From: Cycas panzhihuaensis
Taxonomy: Eukaryota > Cycadophyta
Direction: 5' to 3'
Length of the DNA: 64,000 nucleotides
Assembly: GCA_023213395.1 (NCBI GenBank)
Contig: CM041465.1
Span: forward strand, 210,435,741 to 210,499,740
How positions within the stretch are numbered: the first letter of the stretch is position 1; each line of letters begins with the position of its first letter. A model generated the notes under the pieces. That model ran no database searches, was not told where the DNA came from, and saw only the letters and a program-made list of their open reading frames with translations. Of the stretch, positions 22,659 through 34,112 are shown piece by piece. A program made the position numbers and the translations under genes.

Positions 22659-22670
22659 GCTCTAATACCA
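22659..22670 (-). other. primer-binding site of B2
   Basis: The - strand reads TGGTATTAGAGC two bases after the 5' LTR, one mismatch from the initiator tRNA-Met complement. Confidence 0.88.
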
Positions 22671-22672
22671 AA

Positions 22673-23225
22673 TGTCAAAAGAGGCTAGATGGCCTCAACA
22701 GTCCCAAGATCTAGAAACTAGGATCACTCTAGTTCTAGTTGCAAAAATACAAACAAGTATAATAATTTCAAGGAAAATAGAGAGCAAAGAGACAAAGCAC
22801 AAATGAAGGAGCAAGAGAAAATGGTACCCAATATGTGGAGTTGGAATTGGTTCAACCTCCAAAGAATGAACAGTTTGATTAGCAACCGACAAAGATAACA
22901 ATATAGCTCCAACTCTCTTATGAGACAATGAGGAGAGGTCTCATTATATAGAGTGAAATGAGAGACCTAAGGCCTTGGATGTTTGACAAGTGTCAAACAT
23001 CCAAGATACATGCCTTGCATGTAGGACATGTGTCCTTTGGGCTCTCATGTGAGCAAAAATGCATGAGGGTCCATTTGACCCTTTAGTGACAACGTTGTGT
23101 CACTAGAAAGAATGTGGGTGTGCACTTTATCACTTAAGTGATAAGTCACCCCTAAAGCACAAAAGTACACATATTACATAAAAATTAAAGTACATAATCT
23201 TAACATGTAAACATAAGGTTTAATA
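22673..23225 (-). repeat. 5' LTR of B2
   Basis: It matches 15560-16103 over its length, with an extra TAGGACATG-like segment absent from the 3' LTR. It carries the CTTTGTCGGT haplotype. A TATA box (CTATATAATG on - strand) lies near 22943-22952. Confidence 0.93.
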
Positions 23226-23230
23226 GATTT

Positions 23231-24060
23231 CTCCCATAAAGTATGGGTTTACTTCATCAAACATAAATTTGAAGCATTTCAAATGTTCAAGGAATTCAAG
23301 CTTGAAGTGGAGAACGAGTCTGGCCAATCAATCAAAATACTAAGGACATTCAATGGAGGTGAATTCACTTCAAAGGAATTCACCCAATTCTGCAAGGATA
23401 ATGGCCTTCAGAGACAACTTACTATTCCTTATACTCCTCAACAAAATGAAGTCTCTGAAAGAATGAATAGAACTTTGGCTAACAAAGCCAAATCAATGAT
23501 GCATGTAAAGTGACTCACTCGAGCTTACTGGGCAGAGGCATTTCACATAACTACCTATGTGTCAAATCGGAGTCTAACATCAGTAGTCACCAACATCACA
23601 CCAAAGGAGGCATGGTCTGGCAAAAAGCCAATTATCAGCCATTTGAGGACTTTTTGGTGCACTGCTTATATACACATCCCCGATTAGCAAAGAACTAAAT
23701 TAGACAAGCATAGTCTAAAGTGTATCTTTGTAGATTATGTCATTCATAGCAAAGCCTACAAATTATATGATCCCATTGGAAAGAAAATGCATCTCTCAAG
23801 AGATGTAATCTTTGCTGAAGAAGATCACAAGGAGTTGGATACAACATCCATCCAACCCCCCATTGACAAAGGAAAAAAGATTGTGGATGCTTTCCTTCCC
23901 TCTCAATCTTCAACTCCATATACATCATCTGCACCTGCTAGCCCGTCCACATCATCAGAATTAGCTTCAATTGATCCTAGCACATCTTTTGTTGATCAAC
24001 CACTTAGACCAGAAGATCTTGAGATTCAAGTTACATGAATAAAAAAGTTACCAAAATGGT
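23231..24060 (+). pseudogene. B1 integrase C-terminal half
   Basis: Continues B1 integrase after B2: FSHKVWVY-type reading, then FKEFKLEVENESGQSIK at 23283, and the second catalytic region reads RTFNGGEF where relatives have RTDNGGEF (Asp lost). QNEVSERMNRTLANKAK keeps the Glu. TGA at 23511 replaces a Gly codon. The remainder (23787-24038: SRDVIFAEEDHKEL and a Ser/Thr/Pro-rich linker) is in another frame. Confidence 0.9.
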
Positions 24061-25697
24061 ATACTCAAACAATGCAGGACAGCCAGATTGTTGAAGGAAA
24101 ACGTCCATCAAGATACAGGTAGCAAACCAATTTTGCAGTTATGGCTGAATTGCTTTGTGTTGATGAGCCTTCCACCTTTGAGGAGGCTTCTAAAAATGAA
24201 AATTGGAAGGCTGCCATGGATGAAGAAATCCATTTTATTGAAAAGAATGGAACTTGGGATTTGGTTGAATTGCTTAGACACAAATAGGCAATCAATTGCA
24301 AATAGGCCTACAAGACCAAATTCCATTCTGATGGGACACTTAAGTGCCAGAAGGCCTGCCTTGTTCCCAAAGGCTTCAAATAAAAGGAAGGCATAGATTA
24401 TGAGGAGACTTTTGCATCTGTGGCTAACATGAACAGCATTGGACTCATCTTGGCTTATGCAGCTCAATGCAAATGGCCGGTTTTTTAGATGGACGTGAAG
24501 AGCACCTTTCTCAATGGTGATTTTCAAGAGGAGGTATACTTGGAGCAACCTCTTGGTTACAAAGTACAAGGCAAGGAGCACTTAGTTTGTCGCCTTAAAA
24601 AGGCATTGTATGGCTTGAAACAAGCTCCAAGAGCATGGTACTCAAAGATTGATGATTATTTTTTGAGACATAGGTTTCATCGATCGACTTCAGATCCTAA
24701 CTTGTACATCAAAGTTGGGAAAAACCATGCCATTTTCATTGTCTTGTATGTTGATGACTTAGTGATTACTGAAAATGACACTAAGATGGTACAGATTCTC
24801 CAGGATAACTTGAAGAGGAGTTTCGAGATGACAGATCTTGGCCTTCTCCATTATTTCTTAGGCTTTGAGGTATAGCAATAGCCAGGCTCCCAAGCTAAAT
24901 ATTCGTGGGCCATTTTGCAACGGTTCAGGATGCATGACTATAAACTAGCGCCTACACCCATGGAGAATGCCATAAAGCTTATTCTCAATGAGGAAGTTGA
25001 ACTAGCAGATCCCACTCTTTATTTGCAGTTGATTGGAAGTCACATTTATCTCACCAACACTCGCCCTAATATCTCATTTGCAGTTGGGATTTGCTCTAGA
25101 TACATGTCTCAACCCAATCAAAAACATTGGAATGTAGCCAAACGCATGCTCAAATATATCAAAGGCACATTGCAATATGGCCTTGAGTATGCACATGATG
25201 AGAACTTGACTTTGGAAGGGTTCTCATATTCTGATTGGGCAAGTTGCCAAGATAGCAGGAGATCAACCTCGAGTTACTGTTTTACCCTTGGTTCAGCAGT
25301 TGTTTCATGGAGTTACAAGAAGCAACCCAATGTTACCTTGTTCTCCATCGAAGCAGAGTATAAAGCCGCAGTCAACGCAGTTTGTGAAGCTATCTGGCTA
25401 TGACAAATTCTTGGAGAGCTTGGACTTGAGCAAGATCACCCCACTAGGATTTATTGCGACAATCAAAGTGTGCTCAAGTTGGCCAAGAATCCTGTCTTTC
25501 ATGCAAGGACCAAACATATTGAGGTTCATCATCACTTCATCAGAGAGTATTTTCAAAGCGGTGAGATCAACCTTCAATATAGACCTATAGAGCAACAGAC
25601 AATAGATATCTTTACCAAGCCACTTGGTAGAGAAAAATTTGTAAAATTTAAAGATGGTCTAGGGGTCCAACTTAACATTGTAAATAGTAAGGGGGGG
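24061..25697 (+). pseudogene. B1 reverse transcriptase, RNase H and PPT
   Basis: RT: ENWKAAMDEEIHFIEKNGTW near 24190, then TAG at 24285 and TAA at 24381 (Gln codons in relatives). DVKSTFLNGDFQEEVYLEQP and LYGLKQAPRAWYSKIDDYF follow at 24489-24660, with YVDD intact near 24750. Stops replace W and Q at 24871-24880. RNase H runs 24915-25403 (QLIGSHIYLTNTRPNISFAV, SIEAEYKAAVNAVCEAIWL), then TGA, then the C-terminal TIDIFTKPLGREKFVKF at 25600. The PPT is 25687-25697. Confidence 0.9.
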
Positions 25698-26245
25698 TGT
25701 TAAACCTTATGTTTACATGTTAAGCCTATGTACTTTATTTTTCATGTATTATTTATATTTTTGTACTTTAGGGGTGACTTATTACTTAAGTGATAATGTG
25801 CACACCCACATTCTTTCCTAGTGATACAACATTGTCACGAAAGGGTCAAATGGACCCCCATGCACTTTTGCTCACTTGAGAGCCCAAAATGACACATGTC
25901 CTATATGCAAGGCATATAACTTGGATGTTTGGCACTTGTCAAACATCCAATGCCTTAGGTCTCTCCGTTCACTCTATATATTGAGACCTCTTCTCATTGT
26001 TCTCATATAGAGTTGGAGCTGTATTGTTATGCTGCCAGTTTACTAATCAAACTGCTATTCATTTGGAGGTTGGACCAATTCCAACTCCTCATATTTGGTA
26101 TCATTTTGCTCTTTCTATTATGCTTTGATCTTGCTCATGTTTGATCTCATACTTTCATTGTTAGTCTAGATTATCTGCTTTCTAGAACTAGAGTGAATAT
26201 AGCTTCTAGATCTTGGGTTTCTAAGGTTTTTTTGACATTTTTACA
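25698..26245 (+). repeat. 3' LTR of B1
   Basis: 548 bp, same length as the 5' LTR, after the polypurine tract. It ends TTTTTACA. The 28-bp palindrome here has one mismatch (TTTGGCACTTGTCAAA centre). Confidence 0.95.
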
Positions 26246-26250
26246 TAGAA

Positions 26251-28414
26251 TGCAAAAACAGAACAATCATGGAAATGGCACGTGGATGATTCAAGATAGG
26301 TAGATCTCAAAGACCTACAAGGCAGAAGCAGTAAACACAGCTGTGTATCTAATAAATCAAAGTCCAACACAAGCCCTAGATCAAATCACACCAAAGGAAG
26401 CATGGATAAGATGCAAGCCAGTTGTGAGTAATCTTTGGATGTTCTGCATTTGTTCACATTCCAGATAAAAAAAGAACAAAGCTTGACTACAAAAGCATTG
26501 AATGCATAATGATAGGATATAGCAAAAATTCTAAGGCCTGCAAATATATAGATCCAAAGACAAACAAGATTTATATAAGTAGAGATGTTGTATTCAATGA
26601 AGATGATATAGTAAGAGTCCACTTCCATGCCAAGAGATTGAGGAATCACCAAAAAAAATTCCTCCAAAAGAACCTTCACTTGAAGAACTCTCAGGAATTA
26701 CTTTAGAAGATATAGGAACTGATGAAACAGAGGAATCAAAGAGGGCTTTTTCACCATTCACCGACTCTAATGTAGAAAAGAAGACAACGTCCAAGAAGAT
26801 ACCAAAATGGTATCTCAAGACTATTGAAGAGGCAAAGGGGATGTGTTTGCACATCGAACTAGAAGCCAAAAACACCAGGAACTATTTAACAATGTAGAAC
26901 CACAATCTTATGAAGAAACAAGGCAACACAAAGAATGGGAAACTGCCATGAATGCAGAAATGGAATTGATTTCTAGAAATCAAACATGGGAACTGGTTGA
27001 TCTGCCTACAAGTAAGTCTGTTATTAATTGCAAATGGGTGTATAAAATAAAAGAAAATTCAAATGGTGAAGTAGAAAAATACAAAGCCAGATTAGTAGCC
27101 AAAGGTTACACCGAGACAACAGGAATCGATTATGAAGAAACCTTCTCACTGATAGCCAAATTGAATACAGTGAGAACCATAATTGCTCTAGCTGCTCAAT
27201 TTAATTGGAAGGTTTATCAATTAGATATAAAAAGTGCCTTCCTAAATGGAGAACTCGAGGAAGAGGTTTATATGACTTAGCCAAAAGGCTATGTTCAGAA
27301 AGGTAAAGAAAAACTTATGTGCAAATTGAAAAGGGCTTTATATGGACTAAAGCAAGCACCGAGGGCGTGGTATGCCAAGCTAGACAAATACCTCACTCAA
27401 AATGGTTTTCACAGCAACAAATTAGATTTAAGTATGTATACCAAGAAGAGCAATGGACTGATCACAATAATCGTAGTTTATGTGGATGACATGATACTCA
27501 CAGAGAGTGACACAAGATCCATAGCAAAGATAAAAGAAAAACTAGAAGGAGGTTTTGAAATGATCGACTTAGGACTTCTAAATTACCATCTTGGTATAGC
27601 AGTCAGTCAAAAGGGAGATGTAATTACCTTATCTCGAGGTAAATATATTAAAAATCTACTAACAAAGTTCAAAATGGAAGATTGTAATAGTTGTGCAATT
27701 CCTATAGAAGTTGGTTGTGATTTGACTCAATCTAATGAAGAAGCTTCAGTTGATGCAGCTTTGTATAGACAACTAATTAGAAGCCTAATATATCTCACTG
27801 CAACTAGACCAAACATATCATACTCGGTTGGTTTAGTCTCTAGATATATGCAGAATCCAAAACTAGGTCATTAGAAAGCTACAAAAAGAATACTTAGATA
27901 TCTCAAAGGAATAACTGACTTAAAGCTTACTTATCCAAAAGCTAAGTCAGAACAGGTGATTGAATTTTGTGACTTAGACTGGGCAAGAGACAAAGAAAAG
28001 AGGAAATCAACAAGCGGATACTATTTTTTCTTCGGATCAATTACAATCTCATGGAGCAACAAACGACAACAAACTGTTGTATTGTCTTCCACAGAAGCTG
28101 AGTACAAGTCAGCAGTTAGCGCATCTTTTGAAGCAATTTGGTTAAGGCAACTTCTGATAGATCTAGGACAATAGCAACAAAAACCAATAACCATCTTCTA
28201 TGACAATCAAAGTGCAATCAAGTTGACTAAATATCTAGTTCTACATGCTCGAACAAAGCACATTGAAGTGCATCATCACTTTGTCAGAGAAAACTTGACC
28301 TGACATATTGTCCAACAAATGAACAAATTGCAAATATCCTAATTAAACCTCTCAGCAAAGAAAAGTTTTAATTTTCTAGAGATAAACTAGGTTTGACAAA
28401 ACATAAAGAAAGGG
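26251..28414 (+). pseudogene. element C integrase end, reverse transcriptase and RNase H
   Basis: Resumes the C integrase after B1 (NRTIMEMARG-type reading). 26509-26706 reads IGYSKNSKACKYIDPKTNKI and SRDVVFNEDD. RT from 26843: EWETAMNAEMELISRNQTWE, CKWVYKIKEN, LDIKSAFLNGELEEEVYM, a TAG at 27278, LYGLKQAPRAWYAKLDKYL, YVDD at about 27478 and GLLNYHLGIAVSQKG. RNase H: RQLIRSLIYLTATRPNISYS, TAG at 27872, then [20 protein letters not shown]. Only a few stops interrupt RT. The end has a PPT (AAGAAAGGG, 28405-28414). Confidence 0.92.
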
Positions 28415-28590
28415 TGTTAGAATGTAATGTTTTATTAAGATGTATAATTACGAATCATAAAGACTCATTATATGTACAAATGACAAGTGTCCTACATGTG
28501 TCAATCAGACACATAATAGTTACACCAAGAGAGTTATCTCTCCCTTATTAATGCATTGCATTCTTCTTCATTGAAGTAAGAATCCTAACA
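28415..28590 (+). repeat. 3' LTR of element C
   Basis: Matches 7960-8149 but lacks a 14-bp piece including the TATA box. It contains GACAAGTGTCC followed by TACATG, a core shared by several LTR families. Flanked on the right by the TSD ATTTG. Confidence 0.92.
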
Positions 28591-28595
28591 ATTTG

Positions 28596-30346
28596 AGAAG
28601 TGGAGGGTTAGGCAACAAGTTGGTCCAACCCTAATCTTCCAAATAGATCCAACAGTTGTCCAAGATCAAGTTTAAAACAAGCGAGGTAGATGTACTGTGC
28701 TTTTCCTGGAGTTCATAGTTCCAATAACACCCTTTTCAAACCTCCTTTCCTTCAAATGATCTTAATTATTCCACATTGACTATACAATCGATTGGTCTCC
28801 TAGGGAATGCACTAATCTTGAAATATAAAGGCAAAGTTTAAACCTTTTTTGGGCCTCTTCAACAAAGATTTTAAGCAATTTTTTAAGGGTTTAAGTAGAT
28901 TAAAATAAATTGCTTAAGAGAGATGATAATACTACTTTACAAGTGTTTGAAAAACTTGATACAAAATGAAGCTACTTGAGTGCTAAAAAGAACACTTTAA
29001 GTGTTGAACAAAGAGCACTAAAAACTGAAAAAAAGTATAGAGTGCCAAATGAAGAAATGTTGCTTGCTTGTAGTGCTTGAAGTGTGTTCCTTCCTTAAGT
29101 GTTAAAAGGACCACTTAATGCCCAATTTAATCACTTGCACCACATGCACATGCCACTGAGACAATATTAGGACCCTAAAATATTCTTAATAGTCTCCAAA
29201 AAAAGTGACTTTTTGTGTTAAAATAGTGATTTTTAGTCCTTTTTTATGACTAGGACTAAGAGGACACCTCGCAGGGAGCCTTAAAATCACTTGCACAATG
29301 TGAATTTTTCACTAAAAGGTACAAAAATGAGTCAAATCACTAATTTTTGAGTCAGAAAACACACTTGCAATTTTTTTATGTATTAATTAACTCAAAAAAT
29401 TAAAAAAAGTGAAGTTTTGGCTATAAAATGCTAAAATATGATGAAAAATCACTTTAAAATCAAACTTTACAAAATAAACCTTCAATTAAAAAGAGAATAT
29501 TTTGTAGGATATGCCAAAAGATACAAGATAAGGTAATTTTATCAATTTTTGAAAATGAAAATTTTCACCAACAAAATGAAATGATTTGCAGTTGTGGCAA
29601 ATTTTGAAACATTCAAATGGTTTGATCTTCTCACTAGAGCAACAGATCCTCGTGAAATTTTAAAGGAGTGCTTGTTTGGGGCAGACAGAGGTGAATCTCA
29701 ATTTTTAGCTCATTTGGTGGAGTGCACAACGAGATACTAACAAAAAAGAGATTTGGAGGGGTGCACAACTAACGAAGGTTGCATGGACAACCAAGCACCA
29801 AAAGGACTTTGAGTTTGGCGTTTAACACTAGAGAAGGGGTTGTCAGGGCCAAAGACACATTCAGACAAGGTCAATATTAAGTCTACAAGTCGAAACGAGA
29901 AGGAAACAATATTATATTTTTTATAGTGAAAATCACTCAAAATGGTGATAAAACTACCCAGTCTTCAATGAAATCTGCCCAAGTGCATACTTTGACAAAG
30001 GTGAGCAAGTTTTGAAGGCCAGTAGAGGAGAATCACACTGAGTACCTGCAGATTTGTTGAGAAATCGTGTAAAAATAAATTTTATTTGCAAAAAAATGAA
30101 GAAGAAGTGTATTTTAGGTCTTTTCTTTGTTGCAGACGCAAACCAAGCCTTAGAAAAATTTTAGAAATTAGATCTGATAATTTCTAGCTTGCAAACATTT
30201 TTAAATAATGAAAAAACTGCAAAAACCAGAGCTAAACTTAGCCTTAGATCACTTTCGAAGAGCGAAGGTTATCACCAAGGGTTTGGTGCCACTTCCTCAA
30301 GCCTGCAAACAATGAGTGCTCCTCTCCAATCCGCTATGATACCAAA
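28596..30346 (-). other. leader of element A, LTR-proximal part (no gene)
   Basis: Continues the A leader after C is removed: homology to B leaders at 28600-28880 (TTGGTCCAACCC, CCTTGTTTTAAAC), T- and A-rich sequence with many AAGTGCTT-type words at 28900-29300, then the hairpin 30280-30242. PBS (- strand TGGTATCATAGC) at 30333-30344. No coding sequence is visible. Confidence 0.8.
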
Positions 30347-30901
30347 TGTTGAGTTAAGCATTCAACACTAACATGAAATGATGAAAGTGCTATGTGCTCC
30401 AATACCACAAAACAACCTAGGATCTCTTGGAGAGGGAATGTGCTAAGAGAACAAGATGATTAGCATCACATCAATAGCACTATGAAGATAAGCAATTAAG
30501 CAAACATAAACTCAAGCACATGAAAGACAAAAGAACTAGAGGAGTAGGAATTGTTCCTATCTCCAATAACAAGATTGACTTGTTTTCAAATGAGTAGCAT
30601 GACAATATAATACCTCTCTCTCTTCTACATCACTTGAGAAATGATCCCAATATATAAAGGAGGAGGAATCTAAGGGGGTTGCATGTTTGACACTTGTCAA
30701 ACATGCACACCTAGACCCATATGCGCTCACATGTATAAAAGTGCATGAGGGGTACATTGACCCTCAAGTCACAACATGTGCTCACTAGAAAGAATGTGGG
30801 TGTGTACTTTATCATATTAGGTGATAAAGCACCCTGACATAAAGGACATAACATTACAATATAAAGAACAATACTTAACATTTAAACATAAAAGTCTAAC
30901 A
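30347..30901 (-). repeat. 5' LTR of element A
   Basis: 555 bp, TGTTAGACTT to CTCAACA on the - strand, with a TATA-like CCTTTATATATTGG (30648-30661) and the 28-bp palindrome 30680-30707. Right flank is gypsy sequence. Confidence 0.9.
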
Positions 30902-31768
30902 GTACAGAAATCTTGTGTTGCCAAGATGGGAAGTGAGGTCATTAATTGCTTGATGTTAGTGAATGGTTTTCTTAGCATTGGAATTCCATGAAAAAGGGTC
31001 CTTTCTTGTTAATTTTGTCAAGGGTGTTGTTTCATACATGTATCCCTTTGATAAATTTTCTATAGAACTTGGTGGCCTCTAGAAAACCTAGATTTTAGAG
31101 GCATTCTTAAGTGCTACTCAATCTAGAATGGCTTGACCTTGACACCTTGGCTAGGAATAATGTGGCCTAGGTATTTCAACTCTTGCTTCCCAAGGGTACA
31201 CTTGACCCTATTGGAAAAGAATGCATTGTCTTGGAGGGTTTGCAACACTAGTTTGACATGTTAGATGTGGTCCTCCCAGGTTTTGTTGTGTACCAATGTG
31301 TCATCAAAGAATACCAAGATAGAATTATGAAGAAGGGGTTTTAGTTTCCCGTTCATAGTCACTTGAAAAGTGGCTAGCACATTTATTAGACTGAATGGCA
31401 TAACTTTAAACTCATGATGACTTCCTTGTGCCTAGAATGCTATCCTGGGGGTGTCTTATGCCCTTTCTCAAGTAAGGTAATATCCAAAATGAAGATCAAT
31501 CTTTGTAAAGCATTGCACATTATGCAACTCATTCAAGAGATCATCAATATGGGGAATGGGAGACTGGTTCTTGATTGTGACCTTGTTCAATTGTCTATAA
31601 TCTATGCACATTTTGAAAGTTCCGTAGTTTATTACGAACAAAATTGTCAAGGCTATGTATGGGTTCTTGCTAGGGATGATAGAGCCTTGTTCTAGCAATT
31701 CCCATGTTTCTCTATCACTCTCTTGTGGTGATATGAATGCCTATGCAGTAAGACATTACTAGGAGTTG
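30902..31768 (-). pseudogene. gypsy reverse transcriptase fragment (J)
   Basis: - strand: [17 protein letters not shown]-like start, then [40 protein letters not shown] and LHFGYY at 31698-31468. Further down, broken palm, connection and RNase H start reach 30902, where A is inserted. The N-terminal side is cut at 31768 by B3. It is in the opposite orientation to the left gypsy fragment, so the two are not the same insertion. Confidence 0.85.
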
Positions 31769-32322
31769 TGTTAAACCTTATGTTTACATGTTAACATTAT
31801 GTACTTTAATTTTTATGTAATATGTGTACTTTTGTACTTTAGGGGTGACTTATCACTTAAATGATAAAGTGCACACCCACATTCTTTCTAGTCACACAAC
31901 GTTGTCACTAAAGGGTCAAATGGACCATCATGCAGTTTTGCTCTCATGAGAGCCCAAAAGGACACATGTCCTACATGCAAGGCATGTAACTTGGATGTCT
32001 GACACTTGTCAAACATCCAAGGCCTTAGGTCTCTCATTTCACTCTATATAATGAGACCTCTCCTCATTGTCTCATAAGAGAGTTGGAGCTGTATTGTTAT
32101 GCTATCAGTTTGCTAATCAAACTGTTCATTCTTTGGAGGTTGGACCAATTCCAACTCCACATATTGGGTATCATTTTCTCTTGCTCCTTCATTTGTGCTT
32201 TGTCTCTTTGCTCTCTATTTTCCTTGAGATTATTATACTTGTTTGTATTTGTACAACTAGAACTAGAGTGATCTTAGTTTCTAGATCTTGGGACTGTTGA
32301 GGCCATCTAGCCTCTTTTCACA
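31769..32322 (+). repeat. 5' LTR of B3
   Basis: TGTTAAACC to CTTTTCACA, 554 bp. TATA box near 32046-32053 (TATATAAT). It carries GCTATCAGT, whereas the 3' LTR has CTTTGTCGGT at that position. Confidence 0.95.
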
Positions 32323-32324
32323 TT

Positions 32325-32336
32325 TGGTATCAAAGC
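32325..32336 (+). other. primer-binding site of B3
   Basis: TGGTATCAAAGC lies two bases after the 5' LTR; one mismatch from the initiator tRNA-Met complement. Confidence 0.88.
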
Positions 32337-32948
32337 AAGAGGAGACTAGCTCCCTCTCGGTTTCTGTTGCTCAAGGAGATTTGAAGAAAGCTATAAACAC
32401 TTGGTGACGACCTTCGCACTCTGAAGGCAATACAAGGTTTGTTTTGAAGTTTTTATTGCAGGTTCAAGCATTTTGGAGCTACATTTACAGGCTAGAGCAA
32501 GTACTTTTCAAATCTGAATTTTTTTTTCAGACTTTTATCAAGAGTGCAGCACTCATTGTTTTCCAAAAACAGTGATTTTTTCTAATTTTTTCTTTAGAAA
32601 AAGTTTTTTTTTTGTAAATTCAAAGCAGATCTCAGGAGTTACATGTGTTTTTTATTGTAAATCAGTTTTTTTAATCACTCCATTCAAACTGCACTTTATT
32701 TACAAAAATTCCTCACTATGCTGGGCCATTTTTTTAACTTGCAGAGCAATTTTCTTGATAAAAATTGTTCATTTCTACTGGTTTCTACTAGCTGCTCTCT
32801 ATCTAACTTTCACTCCAGACTTCTGGAGGGGCTACTAAAGTGACCGTACGTCACTCACAAGGCCGTACAGTTGTCCGCTGTCCTGCACAGTCCGTGCGCC
32901 TTTTGAAAGGACCTCTTTACTCTTTTCTCTTTGCACAGAGCACAGAAC

Positions 32949-33130
32949 GTTTTCATACTTGAAGAGCTGTTTTCCATTATTTATGAGAGCTGTTTTCATA
33001 CTTAAACAATTGTGTTTTCATACTTAAAGAGCTGTTTTCATACTTAAACAGCTGTGTTTTCATACTTAAAGAGTCGCTTTTCCATGATTTATGAGAGCTG
33101 TTTTCATACTTAAAGAGTCATTTCATACTT
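32949..33130. repeat. 20-bp tandem array in B3 leader (nine units)
   Basis: Units of GAGCTGTTTTCATACTTAAA with variants, the reverse complement of the array in B2. It contains the same two variant unit types (CATTATTTATGAGAGCTG and TTTCATACTTAAA). Confidence 0.9.
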
Positions 33131-34094
33131 AAATTGTTTATGTTCGATTCATGTCTCATGAGCCAAAAAGGCTTTATTTACGAATCGCCAAAAGGCTTTA
33201 TTTCTGCCTGCTTTGACTGTGCAAGACAGGTTGAAATGTGTTCTTAAAGGCAGTAAGCATCGCTACTGGATCCATCACATTTTGTGCTATAGGCATTCAT
33301 GAAATTAACTTTGTATTGCATCTTTGTTTTACAAGCTACATGCTACATGGTAAACGCTTGCTGAATAAGATAAATCAAGTATACAACAGCTGAATATAGA
33401 GATCTTCTATGGCATTTTCAAGGTTTTCGAACAAGTGTTAATTGACTTTAAGAGAAGTGATTTCAAGTGTTTTTCATATAAAAAAAAAAGTGATCTTTAA
33501 TCACTAATTTTTAAACACTTTTAAGGCACCTTGCATGGCGACCTAATAACCCTTAGTCTCAAAGAGGGTTCAAAACACTTTGTACTTAATAAAAATCACT
33601 TCTTCTTTTGATCGTTGGGACTAATTTAAAGTCCCAACACTTGGTGCTTGATGTCCATTTTCATGCAAGTGGTTCTCTTACCTTCACTTTTGACAAAGAT
33701 TAAAATGAACCCACTTGTATCTTCATCACGAGTTTTGCACTACTTCTTTTCAGTACTTAAGCCTTTTTTCAAAAAGTACTTTGCAAAACTTATTGTAATC
33801 AAGCATTTGGTTTCTTACTTGGATCAACAAAGCACTACATTTTCATTAAAGTGCTCATTGTAAAAACACTACTAGTGTTCATATTGATGTACTTACATTG
33901 CTTCCTCTTGAAGCCACTTTCATTGTAAAGCTTAATCAAAGCATTTTCATAAGTACATTTTCTAAGCAAAAAGAAATCTAAGTTCACTTTAAAATCTGCT
34001 AAAAAGTGACTTAAAATCTGTTGGAGAGGCCTGTAAAAGGTTCAAACCTTGCCTCTAAATTAACCTTAAGCTTGGTGCATTCCCTAGGGGACCA

Positions 34095-34112
34095 ACTGAC
34101 CGTACGGTCAGT
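34095..34112. other. 18-bp palindrome before gag (B3)
   Basis: ACTGACCGT/ACGGTCAGT is a perfect palindrome about 320 bp before gag. B4 (54116-54133) has the same site with one broken pair; B2 has a different palindrome here. B1 is weaker. Confidence 0.55.

Larger units (their letters stand above)
15560..23225 (-). mobile_element. Copia element B2, inserted in integrase of B1
   Basis: LTRs: 5' is 22673-23225, 3' is 15560-16103. TSD GATTT at 15555-15559 and 23226-23230; its removal restores an IDDFSHK reading in B1. The right terminus is TA instead of CA. The interior is complete in order (PBS, leader, gag, PR, IN, RT, RH, PPT) but has stops and frameshifts. About 3% LTR divergence plus a 10-bp-scale indel. 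Confidence 0.95.
10753..26245 (+). mobile_element. Copia element B1, inserted in integrase of C
   Basis: The LTRs 10753-11300 and 25698-26245 are both 548 bp. The TSD is CAGAA (10748-10752) and TAGAA (26246-26250), one mismatch. Removing B1 and one TSD copy restores the C integrase frame through the NGVAE...NRTI region. Order: PBS, long leader, gag, protease, integrase (split by B2), RT, RNase H, PPT. About 22 LTR differences by eye, roughly 4%, mainly transitions. Confidence 0.95.
7960..28590 (+). mobile_element. Copia element C, inserted in the leader of A
   Basis: The LTRs are 7960-8149 and 28415-28590, with TSD ATTTG at 7955-7959 and 28591-28595. Order on + is PBS, leader, gag with two CCHC knuckles, protease, integrase (split by B1 at 10753-26245), RT, RNase H, PPT. 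LTRs differ at about 8% of shared sites plus a 14-bp deletion in the 3' LTR. It belongs to a different Copia lineage from A and B: the LTRs are short, the gag begins MASSIL and the knuckle is double. Confidence 0.93.
3095..30901 (-). mobile_element. Copia element A (host of the left nest)
   Basis: The LTR pair 30347-30901 (5') and 3095-3660 (3') starts and ends TGTTAGAC...CAACA on the - strand. Interior in - order: PBS and leader (30344 to 28596), element C inserted, leader continued (7954 to 7817), gag, protease, integrase, RT and RNase H (to about 3690), polypurine tract. The LTRs differ at roughly 8% of sites by eye, so it is an old insertion. The right end lies in a - strand gypsy fragment. 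No convincing TSD: GTACA occurs at 30902-30906 and 2733-2737, but the left copy lies beyond the extra leader tail. Confidence 0.88.

Noticed and set aside
2733-30906. GTACA as target-site duplication of element A
   Set aside because: The left copy lies beyond the extra leader tail, not at the LTR end, and the flanking gypsy fragments are in opposite orientations; a 5-bp chance match within a few tens of bases is plausible.
331-31768. The two gypsy fragments flanking A as halves of one element
   Set aside because: The left fragment is coded on + and the right on -, and both contain the same RT motif (IDDLL), so they are separate insertions.
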